Positions 35,501-44,081 are shown, numbered from the stretch's first letter. The stretch: DNA of 64,000 nucleotides from Candidatus Binatia bacterium (GCA_022820725.1 JAJEFA010000021.1:1-64000); one strand, 5' to 3'. A program made the numbers and translations. Notes: a model not told the origin generated them from the sequence alone.

Positions 35501-36351
35501 ATCACTAGCCACTGGGAGGTTAAATCAATAGCCAACTCCAGCTTCCAGGCCAGCCGGGGTGGAGTGTCACCCGGTGCATAGATGATGAGTTCAGAGGTGG
35601 TGACCTCGGCTTCCGCACCGTCAGTCAGCCCCGTGCGGGCGTACTCGACCGCGGTCGCTTCGTCGAGCGTCGGAGTCGTACCCAGCCCGGTTGGTGTAGG
35701 CACGAACGCCCCATTCATCATATCGACATGCCCCTCCGGGCTGAGGTGAACAATAATATCAGCCGGCCAGACGGGCACGCCCTGATACTGTTGACGAAAA
35801 CGCAGATGCGTCCGGTCCAACTCATCGGTATGCCGACGAACGAGGATAAGTTCGGCGTTCGGATCGTCAAGGCGCAGCAGGTCACAATTCGTGCGGAGAA
35901 ACGTCCGGGCGGTCGTGAGAGGCGAATCGCCTACTGCACTGACACCGTGTATGGCCTGCTGTAACACTGCGCCTGTGATCTGGCGCGGCGTGCCGGCCAA
36001 CGGACGAAGGCTGACCGACACCTCACCTGGGCAACGGGTCTCAAGCTCGGACAGGGCCTGACGCTGCTCAGCAGTAAGCTGGGGAGGCGGGATGTATGGC
36101 GTGGCCGTGTGGAGGCTGGCCAGATGCTGGCTGAGGCGCTGAGCCAACACTGTCGCGCGCGGATCCGGGTCAACCTCTAACAGTTCGCTCGACGGAGCAA
36201 GCGTGCTGGGCTGAGCTAAGGGATGAAGATATAATGCCGATGGATTGCCACCGGCCAGATTCCCACTCAGCAGGACAATCGTCAGGAGAGCGATTGCACA
36301 GCCAAACGCTTTTCTCAGTTGTCCCTGATGGTGTTTCCGACGAGCAGTCAT
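32509..36351 (-). CDS. Secreted M4 (thermolysin-like) metalloprotease with large C-terminal extension
   Basis: 1280-aa secreted zinc protease. Signal peptide (residues about 15-35), propeptide with FTP and PepSY-like domains (about 60-310), then a thermolysin catalytic domain with GHELTHGVIEH at about 463-473, ALNEAFADIFGEM as the third zinc-ligand motif, and the substrate-side histidine in GGIHINS. Thermolysins end soon after; here about 600 residues follow, including a TolB-like beta-propeller region (VASVALSPDGRLLGVVF; YTAKLWTGETKEIATVWDG) and further beta-rich domains up to the C-terminus, probably for substrate or surface binding. A fragment of a related propeptide lies upstream. Confidence 0.92.
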   Translation of the reverse strand: MTARRKHHQGQLRKAFGCAIALLTIVLLSGNLAGGNPSALYLHPLAQPSTLAPSSELLEVDPDPRATVLAQRLSQHLASLHTATPYIPPPQLTAEQRQALSELETRCPGEVSVSLRPLAGTPRQITGAVLQQAIHGVSAVGDSPLTTARTFLRTNCDLLRLDDPNAELILVRRHTDELDRTHLRFRQQYQGVPVWPADIIVHLSPEGHVDMMNGAFVPTPTGLGTTPTLDEATAVEYARTGLTDGAEAEVTTSELIIYAPGDTPPRLAWKLELAIDLTSQWLVIIDAVNGDELTAYNQVMHQSYGEPVSENGVDLFGETHPLNVWQQDGLSWMIDTSKNMFNPAAQGWYGWIQRGAIWVRDAQNEEILGDAPVVYKQGDPPSFPPDAVSAAYNLSEAYDYYWERHERKSFDNDVDDDGEDDGASIHAIVRYSQNYKNAFWLPGSNLIVFGDGRPFAGALDIVGHELTHGVIEHSANLLYQDQPGALNEAFADIFGEMIEARTKGEKPDWITGLDLTRTDLDDDPDLGRPIRNMKNPGAFLTHFGRPYPKHMDEFFRIQENNGGIHINSTIISHAFYLLAEGLDGAIGLEAAEKIFYRALTVYLVQNSQFIDARFACIQAAKDLIEMGDIRPGADDATAKAFTEVGINDGVGTTPNPSIPEVRGPDATLFVYRDVLGQFRLGRREAAQGDNEEQGVQLAEGLVLRARPSVSRGGGLAVFVNAENDLCFIIATDVNGQQCLEFPDPVASVALSPDGRLLGVVFPDDLDTPANTISVIDLATGVEQTFLLPALSYTGPAPDPLPSASTMNFTADGQWLIYDALSAVIVSGDEDYLLPRGQWSLYALDLQTGGGFSLIPPERGVHYAFPALSQTSDNFLTFDKFDETRNRSTVYTAKLWTGETKEIATVWDGFGVPGFTGDDIKGDDIALVFSQYDPSGSTGFSLCRQPLKLENDLLIQDGEVPCADADKAKDGELSEEGWWLENAEMGVIYRRRPSRPGLTGRLESPSQGSLQSGVGRFSGWVCITGLGGEPLPPAVPEVAERYFYDALEHKESSVDNRGNWWARTGLRNQTHITGRTTVQEVVDQVQRFTISYVDDGGHDRTEFYETVLGESGIFTIDISEVRLSWAITGLSKSTLSPPPRSPAGTVIPPRITIDVEPGATVRNQDGSPWVPVPLTQTMDELGRDMYVVNILEDYIPGRPEVSSVEIEINDTIRIPAPYGTERRDTTSVCGDSKNGFVLPFNWNLLGDGTHTVRAIADGVEFDSATFTVTTQGTEFLRDAER

Positions 36352-36489
36352 AGCCTTGTATTATTGTCTGCTCGGCAGTATCTCATCTTGGAAGATTCTG
36401 ACCAGGAAAAATACGGGTTTCTCCGTTCCCTCTTTACCATACATACTGTTTGCATTCCAGGAGCTCCTATCCGAGAATACCTTTATCTG

Positions 36490-36744
36490 TCAACGGCCCT
36501 CCGGCCGGCGTCTGCCCTGTATAGTTGACAGTTCTTGCAAGACCTCTCCCGTCTGAGCATCAACCATGACCTCCCACCCCTCGGCCACACTCAGGGAAGC
36601 CAGGACGCGATAGGCCAGACGTGGAGCTTTGCCTTCTGCCGTAAAAATCACGAGGTCAGCCTGGCATTTGAGACTCCCAGTGAGGGGTTGCCTAAGGTGG
36701 TCCGCAGCCCGCTGTAACGCCGTCTGTTCTGTTAGCTCTGGGTC
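36490..36744 (-). pseudogene. Fragment of an M4-protease-like FTP/PepSY propeptide
   Basis: An 84-codon open stretch with no start codon, bounded upstream by a TAG (36745-36747). It encodes LKCQADLVIFTAEGKAPRLAYRVLASLSVAEGWEVMVDAQTGEVLQEL, which has the propeptide pattern (LVIF ... RLAYRV ... W-VMVDAQTGEVL) also present in the intact protease just downstream (LIIYAPGDTPPRLAWKLEL ... LVIIDAVNGDEL). It is most likely the remains of a duplicated or related gene. The rest of 36352-36829 shows nothing else but the protease promoter region. Confidence 0.65.
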
Positions 36745-36829
36745 CTACAAGCAATAACCGAAAGCGAGAGCACGAGAAGGACAGGCAGTGCTCTGGAATG
36801 GCATGGAGCCATCGATTATCTGCACCCGA

Positions 36830-37303
36830 CTACTCAAAGCCGACAATGCGAACGTTTTCGAGTCGAAACTCGCCGTCACGCTGGGCGTACCAACCGGTGA
36901 GTTCAAGTGGGGTGCCGGGCTGGGCCTGGGCAATTTTTGCGAGCGTGTCTCGGGGGCCGGTCACATCGAGGTCGGCCTTTCTCTTGCCGGCACGGTGTAG
37001 AAAAATCTGCCGCGGGGTGAGTTGGGGCGAGTTGGGCGCGGTGACATTCGTGACCTCGAGTTGGAAATCACCCCGATAGCCGGTCACCCCGAGTTGGATG
37101 ACCGCTAGGGCGTCCGGGGCCGGGTCGGTATTGAGAAAGCCGGTCACCACTACTTTGAAAGGAAAACGACGGGTCTTGGCCGAGGGCCTGTCGCCACCCA
37201 CACCGACTCCGCCCTGAGCCCAGACCGAAGGGGCTGGCAGCAGGCTCAGGCAACAGATGAGGAGGAGTGCTGTTTTCAGTGCTTTGAGAATACGACACGA
37301 CAT
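36830..37303 (-). CDS. Exported hypothetical protein (157 aa)
   Basis: Signal peptide (ALKTALLLICCLSLLPAPSVWA, cleavage near residue 29) followed by a short Gly-rich linker and a beta-rich domain (FPFKVVVTGFLNTD ... GDFQLEVTNVTAP ... LENVRIVGFE) that could be an OB-like or immunoglobulin-like fold. GAGGAG precedes the ATG. 10 bases separate it from pncC upstream on the same strand. Function unknown. Confidence 0.72.
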   Translation of the reverse strand: MSCRILKALKTALLLICCLSLLPAPSVWAQGGVGVGGDRPSAKTRRFPFKVVVTGFLNTDPAPDALAVIQLGVTGYRGDFQLEVTNVTAPNSPQLTPRQIFLHRAGKRKADLDVTGPRDTLAKIAQAQPGTPLELTGWYAQRDGEFRLENVRIVGFE

Positions 37304-37313
37304 GGCAATCTCC

Positions 37314-37805
37314 TCACGCGGTGCTCTTTTGAATGGACTGCGCTAACAAATCAAGAGCGGTATGCGTGAATGTCCACATATTTGCTTCCCGGTCCGGGCT
37401 GCCGGTCTCTAGGGTCAACGTTTCTTCAACCGGTCCGACGATAGCAAAGCACGCATGCCCGGCCGCATCACCGTAGCGGTTGCCGGTTGGTCCTGTTGCT
37501 CCGGTTTCACTCAGCCCCCAGGTGGTCTCAAAACGCTCCCGCACCTGACGGGCAAGACGCAGCGCATATTCCTCGGTGCTCGCTCGAATACCCTCAAGCG
37601 CTTCATCGGGCATGGCCAGCAGGGACCGCCGCGCCTCGTGGGTATAGATCACACCGCCGCCTAGAAAATACGCCGACGCCCCAGGCACGGTCAGCAGGGC
37701 TGCCGAGATCAAACCGCCGGCCGAAGACTCGGCTACCGCAATCGTGTGGTTATGCGTCTTGAGCAACTCGCCAACCGTCCGTCCAAAGAGTGTTAAGTCT
37801 GTCAT
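37314..37805 (-). CDS. pncC: Nicotinamide-nucleotide amidohydrolase (CinA C-terminal domain)
   Basis: Hydrolyses NMN to nicotinate mononucleotide in the pyridine nucleotide cycle. It is a stand-alone CinA C-terminal domain: IAVAESSAGGLISAALL with the catalytic serine, FLGGGVIYTHEARR and ETGATGPTGNRYG. 163 aa is the domain's usual length. Its partner N-terminal MoCF domain occurs separately at 14159-14896. Confidence 0.9.
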   Translation of the reverse strand: MTDLTLFGRTVGELLKTHNHTIAVAESSAGGLISAALLTVPGASAYFLGGGVIYTHEARRSLLAMPDEALEGIRASTEEYALRLARQVRERFETTWGLSETGATGPTGNRYGDAAGHACFAIVGPVEETLTLETGSPDREANMWTFTHTALDLLAQSIQKSTA

Positions 37806-37858
37806 GCCTCTCTTTTACTGTGAGCGGCGAGGAAGAAAAAGCCCCGGAGGGAGAAGGT

Positions 37859-38827
37859 CTATTCAGACAGGGGTGCATCGCTCGTAGGCGTTGTCTTTCT
37901 TCCACTTTCCGTGGCCGCTCGATCCAACCAGGCCAGACTCGCGTCAAGAAACGGCGGCAGGTTTTTATACTGCCGGACGGGCTGCGGGAGGGCGCGCAGG
38001 GCCGCGGCAAGCCGGGCGGCGTGGTCTGGCTGCGTGGCGAGGTGAGCGAGGGGTCTGACGTAGACGCGGATGGTGAACAGAATATCGCGGGTATGCGGCA
38101 GACGGCGGAGGGTCTGGCGTTCGATGCGCAGCCAGATGCTGTCTCCGGCATTCTCCGGCGTGATGTCGGTACGTTTTCTACCGCTCCTGGTCGGCTGAAA
38201 AAGGGTCGGGTCGTCCATCAGGCTCCAGTTGAGCCGCCAGACGGGCTTCTCGACTTTCAGCCGGTCAAAAAACTTATCCATGGTAGTGGCAAGCTGTTCC
38301 GCATAGCCGGGGATCGGCGCATGAATCGTATTAAGCGGCTTGCCAATTTTGTCTGCCAAACGCCAGCGCGTAGGAAAGCATAAAGATGCCCCGACCAGAT
38401 GGTAGACCTGGGTGTGCGCCTGCCGCTGCATGAGACAGAGGTCTTCCTGGATAAGCCGCCCGGCCAGATCGAGCGGATGCAGGGGCGTGTTGTGAATCTG
38501 CCACTGCTGGCCGGTGGCAAGATTGTCGAACCGCTCTCTGCTTCTCTTGTACAATTCTGGAAATCGGCTGGGGAGATGCTCAACAAGCAGGGCCAAGGTT
38601 TCAGCCGCACCTGGATTCGCCTCAGGCAGGGCGGCAAAGACTTCGGCGTGTCGTCCGGTGAGGAGGCGTTCTTTCTCTTTGAGCTCAACGGCGCACCGGG
38701 CATCGGGCTCGATCCAGTCTTTGAGATCGAGCGGCATGAGCCCCATTGAGAGCCGAAACGGTTCCGCCTCGAATGGCGCGTAGTCAGGTGAAGACGGGAA
38801 GGCTGAATCTGAGGGCGACGTTGTCAT
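37859..38827 (-). CDS. DUF3445 (heme-dependent oxidative N-demethylase-like) protein
   Basis: Member of the DUF3445 family, related to the heme-dependent dimethylamine/N-demethylase HdmA group. The diagnostic block is ASLCFPTRWRLADKIGKPLNTIHAPIPGY followed by LNWSLMDDPTLF; DILFTIRVYVRPL near the C-terminus also fits. 322 aa. Its ATG overlaps the MATE gene's TGA by one base (TGATG), so the two are translationally coupled. Confidence 0.85.
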   Translation of the reverse strand: MTTSPSDSAFPSSPDYAPFEAEPFRLSMGLMPLDLKDWIEPDARCAVELKEKERLLTGRHAEVFAALPEANPGAAETLALLVEHLPSRFPELYKRSRERFDNLATGQQWQIHNTPLHPLDLAGRLIQEDLCLMQRQAHTQVYHLVGASLCFPTRWRLADKIGKPLNTIHAPIPGYAEQLATTMDKFFDRLKVEKPVWRLNWSLMDDPTLFQPTRSGRKRTDITPENAGDSIWLRIERQTLRRLPHTRDILFTIRVYVRPLAHLATQPDHAARLAAALRALPQPVRQYKNLPPFLDASLAWLDRAATESGRKTTPTSDAPLSE

Positions 38828-40224
38828 CAGTCTGCGACCTGCACGGAAGCGGCTGTCTGCTCTCTCCTCTTACGCCGCGTAGCGAAAATATCAATCTCCC
38901 GCCAGCGTCCTCGGGAGAAGCGCCACCATAAACCCAAGCCAAACAGAGAGACGTTAATGGTGCCGGCCAGCCATGGTCCGAGGGATTCGAGATTGGTCAA
39001 GAGCACCGAACCCAGGCTGAGCGGCGTGAAGACACACACTAAAAGCGTGAGTGTCAGCCCGGCAATCCAGTACGTATCCCCCGCCCCGCGCAGGGCGCCG
39101 GCAAAGGTAATGCCCATGCTGTCAAAAACTTGCAATAGGGCCGCGCAGATCAGCAAGGTGCTGCCGACCTGGATGACGACCGGGTCCTGGCTGAAAAAAC
39201 TCAGGAAAGAGAATCGAAACAGGACATAGCACATGCCCATCAGCGCCATATACAACATGGCCAGAAAGAACGCTTCATACGTGCGTTGAACGGCAAGATC
39301 GAGCTTACCCTCTCCAATATAGCGTCCGACCAGCGCGGTCAGCGCCTGGCCGAGTCCCAGCGCGGGCATGAATGAGACCGTCATGTATTGAATGGCGATA
39401 TTACTGGCAGCCAGTTGCTGTTTGCCAAACTGGCCAACCATCAAAATAATCAAGACGCCCCAGCCTAAGACGTCGATGGCCATCTGCGTCCCGGCGGGCA
39501 GGCCAATATGCAGCAGCCGGCGGGCCGCGACCCAGTTCGGCTTCCAGACCGCCCGGGTAGCAAACTGGGTCGCGTACGGCTGGGAGAGGAAGACCCGAAA
39601 GAGTACCGCGAACTGGACGACAAAGCTGAACACCATCGCCAGGGCCGCCCCCTTGAGACCCAGGGCGGGCGCGCCAAATTTGCCGAAGATCAAGGTGTAG
39701 GCGAAACAGACATTAGCGATATTGGCAATCACCGTAGCAACCAGGGGGACCTTGGGCCTGTGCATCCCGTAGAAGAAACCACTCAGCGCGCCGATGGCGA
39801 CCGAAAAACCTATCCCCCACAGCCGGATGCGGAAGTAGACAACTTCAAGCGCAATAATGTCCGGCTCGTGTCCGAACGGGGAAAAGAAGTGGGGGGCGGC
39901 TGGCCACAACGCGAAGAGTGCGAGACCGACCGCCCCACTCAAATACAGACCCTGCCAGGCGACTATTGAGCCTTCGTCGAGTCTCTCCTTCCCCAGAGCC
40001 TGGGCGGCGAACGTGCTGACGCACTGCGTAATGCCCAGCGGGAGGGCGGTGAGCGTATAGGCAATAATGCCGGCCGGCATGGCTGCGGCCACCTCTGCCG
40101 TGCCGACCTGGGCCACCATCCAGGTGTCAACAAAGCCGATCAGCGTATATGAGGCCATCGACATAATGATCGGCAGGGCAAAGTACAGAATTTCGCCGAG
40201 CCCGGCTCGGGTGGGAGTAAACAT
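38827..40224 (-). CDS. MATE-family efflux transporter
   Basis: Inner-membrane multidrug/toxin extrusion transporter with twelve predicted helices. Conserved: the N-terminal ALPIIMSMASYTLIGFVDTWMVAQVG with the family's membrane aspartate, GMHRPKVPLVATVIANIANVCF, and the second bundle LRGAGDTYWIAG. ATG 40224 was chosen; an upstream TTG at 40263 is possible. It is divergent from lhgO and coupled to the DUF3445 gene downstream. The exported compound is unknown. Confidence 0.88.
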   Translation of the reverse strand: MFTPTRAGLGEILYFALPIIMSMASYTLIGFVDTWMVAQVGTAEVAAAMPAGIIAYTLTALPLGITQCVSTFAAQALGKERLDEGSIVAWQGLYLSGAVGLALFALWPAAPHFFSPFGHEPDIIALEVVYFRIRLWGIGFSVAIGALSGFFYGMHRPKVPLVATVIANIANVCFAYTLIFGKFGAPALGLKGAALAMVFSFVVQFAVLFRVFLSQPYATQFATRAVWKPNWVAARRLLHIGLPAGTQMAIDVLGWGVLIILMVGQFGKQQLAASNIAIQYMTVSFMPALGLGQALTALVGRYIGEGKLDLAVQRTYEAFFLAMLYMALMGMCYVLFRFSFLSFFSQDPVVIQVGSTLLICAALLQVFDSMGITFAGALRGAGDTYWIAGLTLTLLVCVFTPLSLGSVLLTNLESLGPWLAGTINVSLFGLGLWWRFSRGRWREIDIFATRRKRREQTAASVQVAD

Positions 40225-40267
40225 AGGCGTGGTTTGCAGTGAGCGTGTGTTTTGTATAGGCAAATGA

Positions 40268-40282
40268 AAGAGAATTTCTCTT
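40268..40282. promoter_or_regulatory. Dyad in the MATE/lhgO divergent promoter region
   Basis: AAGAGAA-T-TTCTCTT, 7-bp arms around one base, centred between the two divergent genes. Possible operator; no regulator gene is adjacent. Confidence 0.35.
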
Positions 40283-40298
40283 CTGGGTGCACGTTGAT

Positions 40299-41513
40299 AT
40301 GACCGACCAGTTTGACCTTATCATCATTGGCGGCGGAATCCTTGGACTGGCCACCGCCCTGACCGTTACCCGCCAATACCCCAGGGTCAAACTGGGAGTC
40401 CTCGAAAAGGAGGCCCGTCTGGCCGCGCATCAGACCGGTCATAACAGCGGAGTTATTCACTCGGGTATTTACTATAAACCCGGCTCGCTCAAGGCCCAGA
40501 CCTGTGTGAGCGGCGGCGCGCTGCTTACTGAATTTTGCGACCAACACGATATCCCCTATGAACGCTGTGGGAAAGTCGTTGTGGCAACCTCGGTGGACGA
40601 ACTCCCTCGGCTTGAGGAACTCTACCGGCGCGGGACGGCCAACGGTGTTGCGGGGCTGGAAATGATCGGTCCCGAGCGGCTGCGGGAAATTGAACCGCAC
40701 GCCGCAGGCATCCGAGCCCTGTACGTCCCGGCAACAGGGATTATTGACTATGTGCGGGTGGCCGAGCAGTATGCCGCCCGCGTTCAAGAAGCCGGGGGCG
40801 AGATTCGGTGTACGCAGCAGGTACGAAAAATTGTCTCGACCGACGGCCAACTGGTTGTGGAGACGGCTACCGTTGCTATCCGAACACGGGCGGTCATTAA
40901 CTGTGGCGGCCTTCAGTGTGACCGGATTGCACGTATGGCAGGGGCTGAGCCGGCATTGCAGATTGTCCCGTTCCGCGGTGAGTATTATACCCTTGCCCCG
41001 GACAAACACGCCCTGGTGAATCACCTCATCTATCCGGTGCCGGATCCGGCCTTTCCTTTTTTAGGTGTCCATTTCACCCGGACTATGACCGGGGAGAGGG
41101 AAGCCGGGCCGAATGCGGTCTTGGCCTTTGCCCGAGAGGGCTATCAGTGGGCGGATCTGATCCCTCAAGACTTATGGGAAACGCTGCGTTTCTCCGGGTT
41201 TCGGACGATAGCGCGTAAATATTGGCAAACCGGCCTTGGAGAAATCTACCGTTCTCTAAGTAAATCGGCGTTTTTGCATGCGCTCCAGCGGCTTCTCCCC
41301 GAGTTGCAGGCAGAAGACTTACTGCCGGGCGGCAGCGGGGTGCGCGCCCAGGCGATTTCCACCGATGGTGCTTTGGTCGACGATTTTGTCATTACCAGCT
41401 CGCCGCACGCCATCCATGTGCTGAATGCCCCCTCGCCGGGCGCAACCGCTTCGCTCGCCATCGGGCAGCAGATTGTGCAGCAAGCTGCACAGGCGTTTTC
41501 GTGGAAGACGTAA
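40299..41513 (+). CDS. lhgO: L-2-hydroxyglutarate oxidase/dehydrogenase
   Basis: FAD-dependent oxidation of L-2-hydroxyglutarate to 2-oxoglutarate, passing electrons to quinone. The family pattern runs throughout: LIIIGGGILGLATALTV (FAD motif), HQTGHNSGVIHSGIYYKPGS, CGKVVVAT, VPFRGEYYTLAP, HLIYPVPDPAFPFLGVH, and the C-terminal GVRAQAISTDGALVDDF. An in-frame GTG at 40287 is an alternative start. The folK gene follows after 14 bases. Confidence 0.92.
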   Translation: MTDQFDLIIIGGGILGLATALTVTRQYPRVKLGVLEKEARLAAHQTGHNSGVIHSGIYYKPGSLKAQTCVSGGALLTEFCDQHDIPYERCGKVVVATSVDELPRLEELYRRGTANGVAGLEMIGPERLREIEPHAAGIRALYVPATGIIDYVRVAEQYAARVQEAGGEIRCTQQVRKIVSTDGQLVVETATVAIRTRAVINCGGLQCDRIARMAGAEPALQIVPFRGEYYTLAPDKHALVNHLIYPVPDPAFPFLGVHFTRTMTGEREAGPNAVLAFAREGYQWADLIPQDLWETLRFSGFRTIARKYWQTGLGEIYRSLSKSAFLHALQRLLPELQAEDLLPGGSGVRAQAISTDGALVDDFVITSSPHAIHVLNAPSPGATASLAIGQQIVQQAAQAFSWKT

Positions 41514-41527
41514 CCGGGGAAGGGGTA

Positions 41528-42028
41528 ATGGGTAGCCGCGTCTTTATTGGCGTCGGGTCCAATCTCGGCAACCGCCAAGCGCATTATCAAAAGGCACTCG
41601 ATCTAATGGCCGACCTCCCCCAGACGGCCATTGTGTGCTGCTCCTCATTGTATGAGACTGAGCCGATTGGGGAGGCGAAGAACTGGTACGTCAACGGTGT
41701 GGTTGAGTTGGAGACCGCGTTGAGCCCGCAGCAACTCCTGAGTCATCTGCAAAAAATCGAATTGGCACTCGGACGAAAACGGACAAAAAAATGGGCGCCC
41801 CGCACAATTGATCTCGATATCTTACTTTTTGACAAGCAGATTGTGCATGAAGAGCGGTTGCAGATTCCGCATCCGGAAATGCACCGACGTCGGTTCGTGC
41901 TTTTACCGCTCTCTGAACTGGCGCCACAGTTTGTCCATCCCCTCCTCGGTGCGACTGTGGCTGACCTCTTGGCTGGTCTTGCGGACGATAAACAGATCCT
42001 GCGCCTTCCTCTTTCAACAAACGGCTGA
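41528..42028 (+). CDS. folK: 2-amino-4-hydroxy-6-hydroxymethyldihydropteridine pyrophosphokinase
   Basis: HPPK of folate synthesis. Recognised by FIGVGSNLGNRQAHYQKAL, SSLYETEPIG, the metal-binding stretch WAPRTIDLDILLFD and IPHPEMHRRRFVLLPLSELAP. 166 aa is standard. GGAAGGGG precedes the ATG. It ends one base before the stop of the convergent lipoprotein gene. Confidence 0.94.
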   Translation: MGSRVFIGVGSNLGNRQAHYQKALDLMADLPQTAIVCCSSLYETEPIGEAKNWYVNGVVELETALSPQQLLSHLQKIELALGRKRTKKWAPRTIDLDILLFDKQIVHEERLQIPHPEMHRRRFVLLPLSELAPQFVHPLLGATVADLLAGLADDKQILRLPLSTNG

Positions 42029-42029
42029 C

Positions 42030-42491
42030 TTATTCGGAATCCAGGAGCGCCTCGACTCGCGCTGCCTGGTCTCGGACTGCCTGGGTCTGGGACCGGAAAC
42101 GATCGAGGCTGCCGGGCTGAACGCGGAGTCGGTCGGCCTCCGTGACGAGGCTTTGATACAGATCGAGGAGCCGGTTAAAGGCGGTGAGCGAGGGCTGGTC
42201 GGCATAGCGCTGGGCTACAATGCGGGAGAAGTCCCGCGCCCGTTCGAGCGGATACAAGAACTCATTCATCATAGCCGGGGTCAGCGGGTCGTTGTCTTCC
42301 AAGAGCCGGTTCATCTTGTCGGTCATCGCACTCATGAGTTGGACATGAGTGCGCATGAGTTTTTCGTACTTGAGCCAGTAGCATCCTCCCAGACAGCACG
42401 GTAGCACAAGGCTCAGCAGAAGGCTGACTCGAATCAGGGAGTAACGAGCAGGAGGCTGGGCTTGACGATTAGGAAACCAGCGGCCTAACAT
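42030..42491 (-). CDS. Lipoprotein of unknown function
   Basis: 153 aa. The N-terminal hydrophobic stretch LIRVSLLLSLVLPCCLGGC ends in a lipobox LGGC with the lipidated cysteine at residue 37, after a basic leader. The rest is helical with a coiled-coil look (MTDKMNRLLEDNDPLTPAMMNEFLYPLERAR). The start is ATG 42491; no good ribosome binding site is visible and upstream starts are possible. It is divergent from the PAS-receiver gene. Confidence 0.65.
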   Translation of the reverse strand: MLGRWFPNRQAQPPARYSLIRVSLLLSLVLPCCLGGCYWLKYEKLMRTHVQLMSAMTDKMNRLLEDNDPLTPAMMNEFLYPLERARDFSRIVAQRYADQPSLTAFNRLLDLYQSLVTEADRLRVQPGSLDRFRSQTQAVRDQAARVEALLDSE

Positions 42492-42573
42492 AGTATGTAA
42501 ACAGTATCCCCGAGCATCGTTCTCCGCATGATGCCGAGCGCTCGGTGCAGAGTGAACAAGTAAGTGATCTTCC

Positions 42574-44058
42574 ATGTTCCAACTTTCCTCTGTGTATTTT
42601 GAACGGCTCCTCGAAAGTTCTCTCGACATTGTCATTGCCGTCGATCATCGAGGACAAATCATCTTCTACAACGACGGGGCGAGCAAGACCCTGGGCTACA
42701 CCCGAGAGGAGGTCCAAGGGAAACGGGTCATGCTTTATCCCAGCCTCGAAGAAGCCCGGCGGGTGCTGGGGGCGATGCGCAGCGAGGACATTGGGGAAAA
42801 GGGTAAGCTCAAGAATTTTGAAACCGTCCTGGTCGCGAAGAGCGGCGAGCATATCCCCATCTCGTTCTCGGGCTCGATTATTTACGACGAAAACGGGGCC
42901 GAAATCGGTTCGATCGGTTTTCACCGAGACCTGCGTGAGATCCGCTTGCCGCCGGGATATTTTGAGCGGCTGCTGGAAAGCTCTCTCGATATCGTTATTG
43001 CGCTCGACCATAAGGGCCAGATTATTTTTTATAATGACGGGGCGCATCAGACCCTCGGCTATACCTCACAAGAGATTCACGGCAAACGGGTTCAGTCCTC
43101 TGTCTATCCGAGCATCGATGAGGCGCGCCGCGTCATGGAGGCCATGCGGGGCGAGGAGATCGGCGAGAAGGGCAAGGTGAAGAATTTCGAGACCACGCTC
43201 GTGACAAAGAGCGGCGAGCATATTCCTGCCGCTATTTCCGGTTCTATTATTTATGATGATGCGGGGAACGAGGCCGGCTCAGTTGGTTTTCTGAAAGACC
43301 TGCGGGAGATTCGCAGGCGAGATCAGTTGGCGACGCTGGGTGAATTAGCCGTCGGTCTCGGGCATCGGATCAATAACCCGCTAGAGGTCATCTTTAATAA
43401 TCTGGATATTCTGACCAAACACATGGCGCAGAGTTTTCCGGACGAAGAATATGTTGTCCAGGAGGAGCGGGTGGAATCTATCCAGCGTGAGCTGGCAAAG
43501 ATCCGCGGGATCGTCGCGCGGATTGACGATATGGCTCACGGCGAGCGCTATGACACGACCGAGTACTTGCACGGTTCTCGGATGGCGGACCTGGGGCGGG
43601 ATGAAGTGGTAGCGCCACATCCCCTTGGTGCCCGGCCAGCAACCCAGGCTCTGGCCGGCCTGCGTCTCCTGGTGGTCGATGACGATCTTGGCGTGTGTTA
43701 CTCGTTGCGTGACTTGTTAACCGAAGACGGTTGTAGTGTTGAGGTCGCGACCAACGGCATTGAAGCGTTGAAGATCCTTGATCAGAACTTTCTCAACCAG
43801 AACCCCTTCCACATGGTGTTGAGTGACGTGGTGATGCCTGACCTGGATGGATATGATCTCTACATGGAGGCCAAGGAGCGCTATCCGCAACTGCCCGTTG
43901 TCCTGATGACGGCCTATTTTTACGACAAAGACCACGTGATCAAACGGAGTCGTCTGGAAGGCTTAGAGGACGTCTTATTCAAGAAGCCGGTCGATCCGGA
44001 CCGGCTGAAAGAGATGATTCTCAAACTGTGCAAGCCCGAAGAAGCGAGTCACGCCTAG
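42574..44058 (+). CDS. PAS-PAS-His-box-receiver protein without ATPase domain
   Basis: 494-aa signalling protein. Two highly similar PAS domains in tandem (about 1-125 and 126-248; each begins YFERLLESSLDIVIA and has IIFYNDGA), then a dimerisation/phosphoacceptor segment with GLGHRINNPLEVIFNN (His near 264), and a receiver domain from about 360 with LVVDDD, phosphoacceptor D418 in LSDVVMPD and the KKP lysine motif. Only about 95 residues separate the His box from the receiver, too few for a HATPase domain. It may therefore accept phosphate from another kinase, acting as a phosphorelay intermediate. No partner kinase is adjacent. Confidence 0.88.
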   Translation: MFQLSSVYFERLLESSLDIVIAVDHRGQIIFYNDGASKTLGYTREEVQGKRVMLYPSLEEARRVLGAMRSEDIGEKGKLKNFETVLVAKSGEHIPISFSGSIIYDENGAEIGSIGFHRDLREIRLPPGYFERLLESSLDIVIALDHKGQIIFYNDGAHQTLGYTSQEIHGKRVQSSVYPSIDEARRVMEAMRGEEIGEKGKVKNFETTLVTKSGEHIPAAISGSIIYDDAGNEAGSVGFLKDLREIRRRDQLATLGELAVGLGHRINNPLEVIFNNLDILTKHMAQSFPDEEYVVQEERVESIQRELAKIRGIVARIDDMAHGERYDTTEYLHGSRMADLGRDEVVAPHPLGARPATQALAGLRLLVVDDDLGVCYSLRDLLTEDGCSVEVATNGIEALKILDQNFLNQNPFHMVLSDVVMPDLDGYDLYMEAKERYPQLPVVLMTAYFYDKDHVIKRSRLEGLEDVLFKKPVDPDRLKEMILKLCKPEEASHA

Positions 44059-44081
44059 CTTCCTGAGGCGACAGGCCTTTC

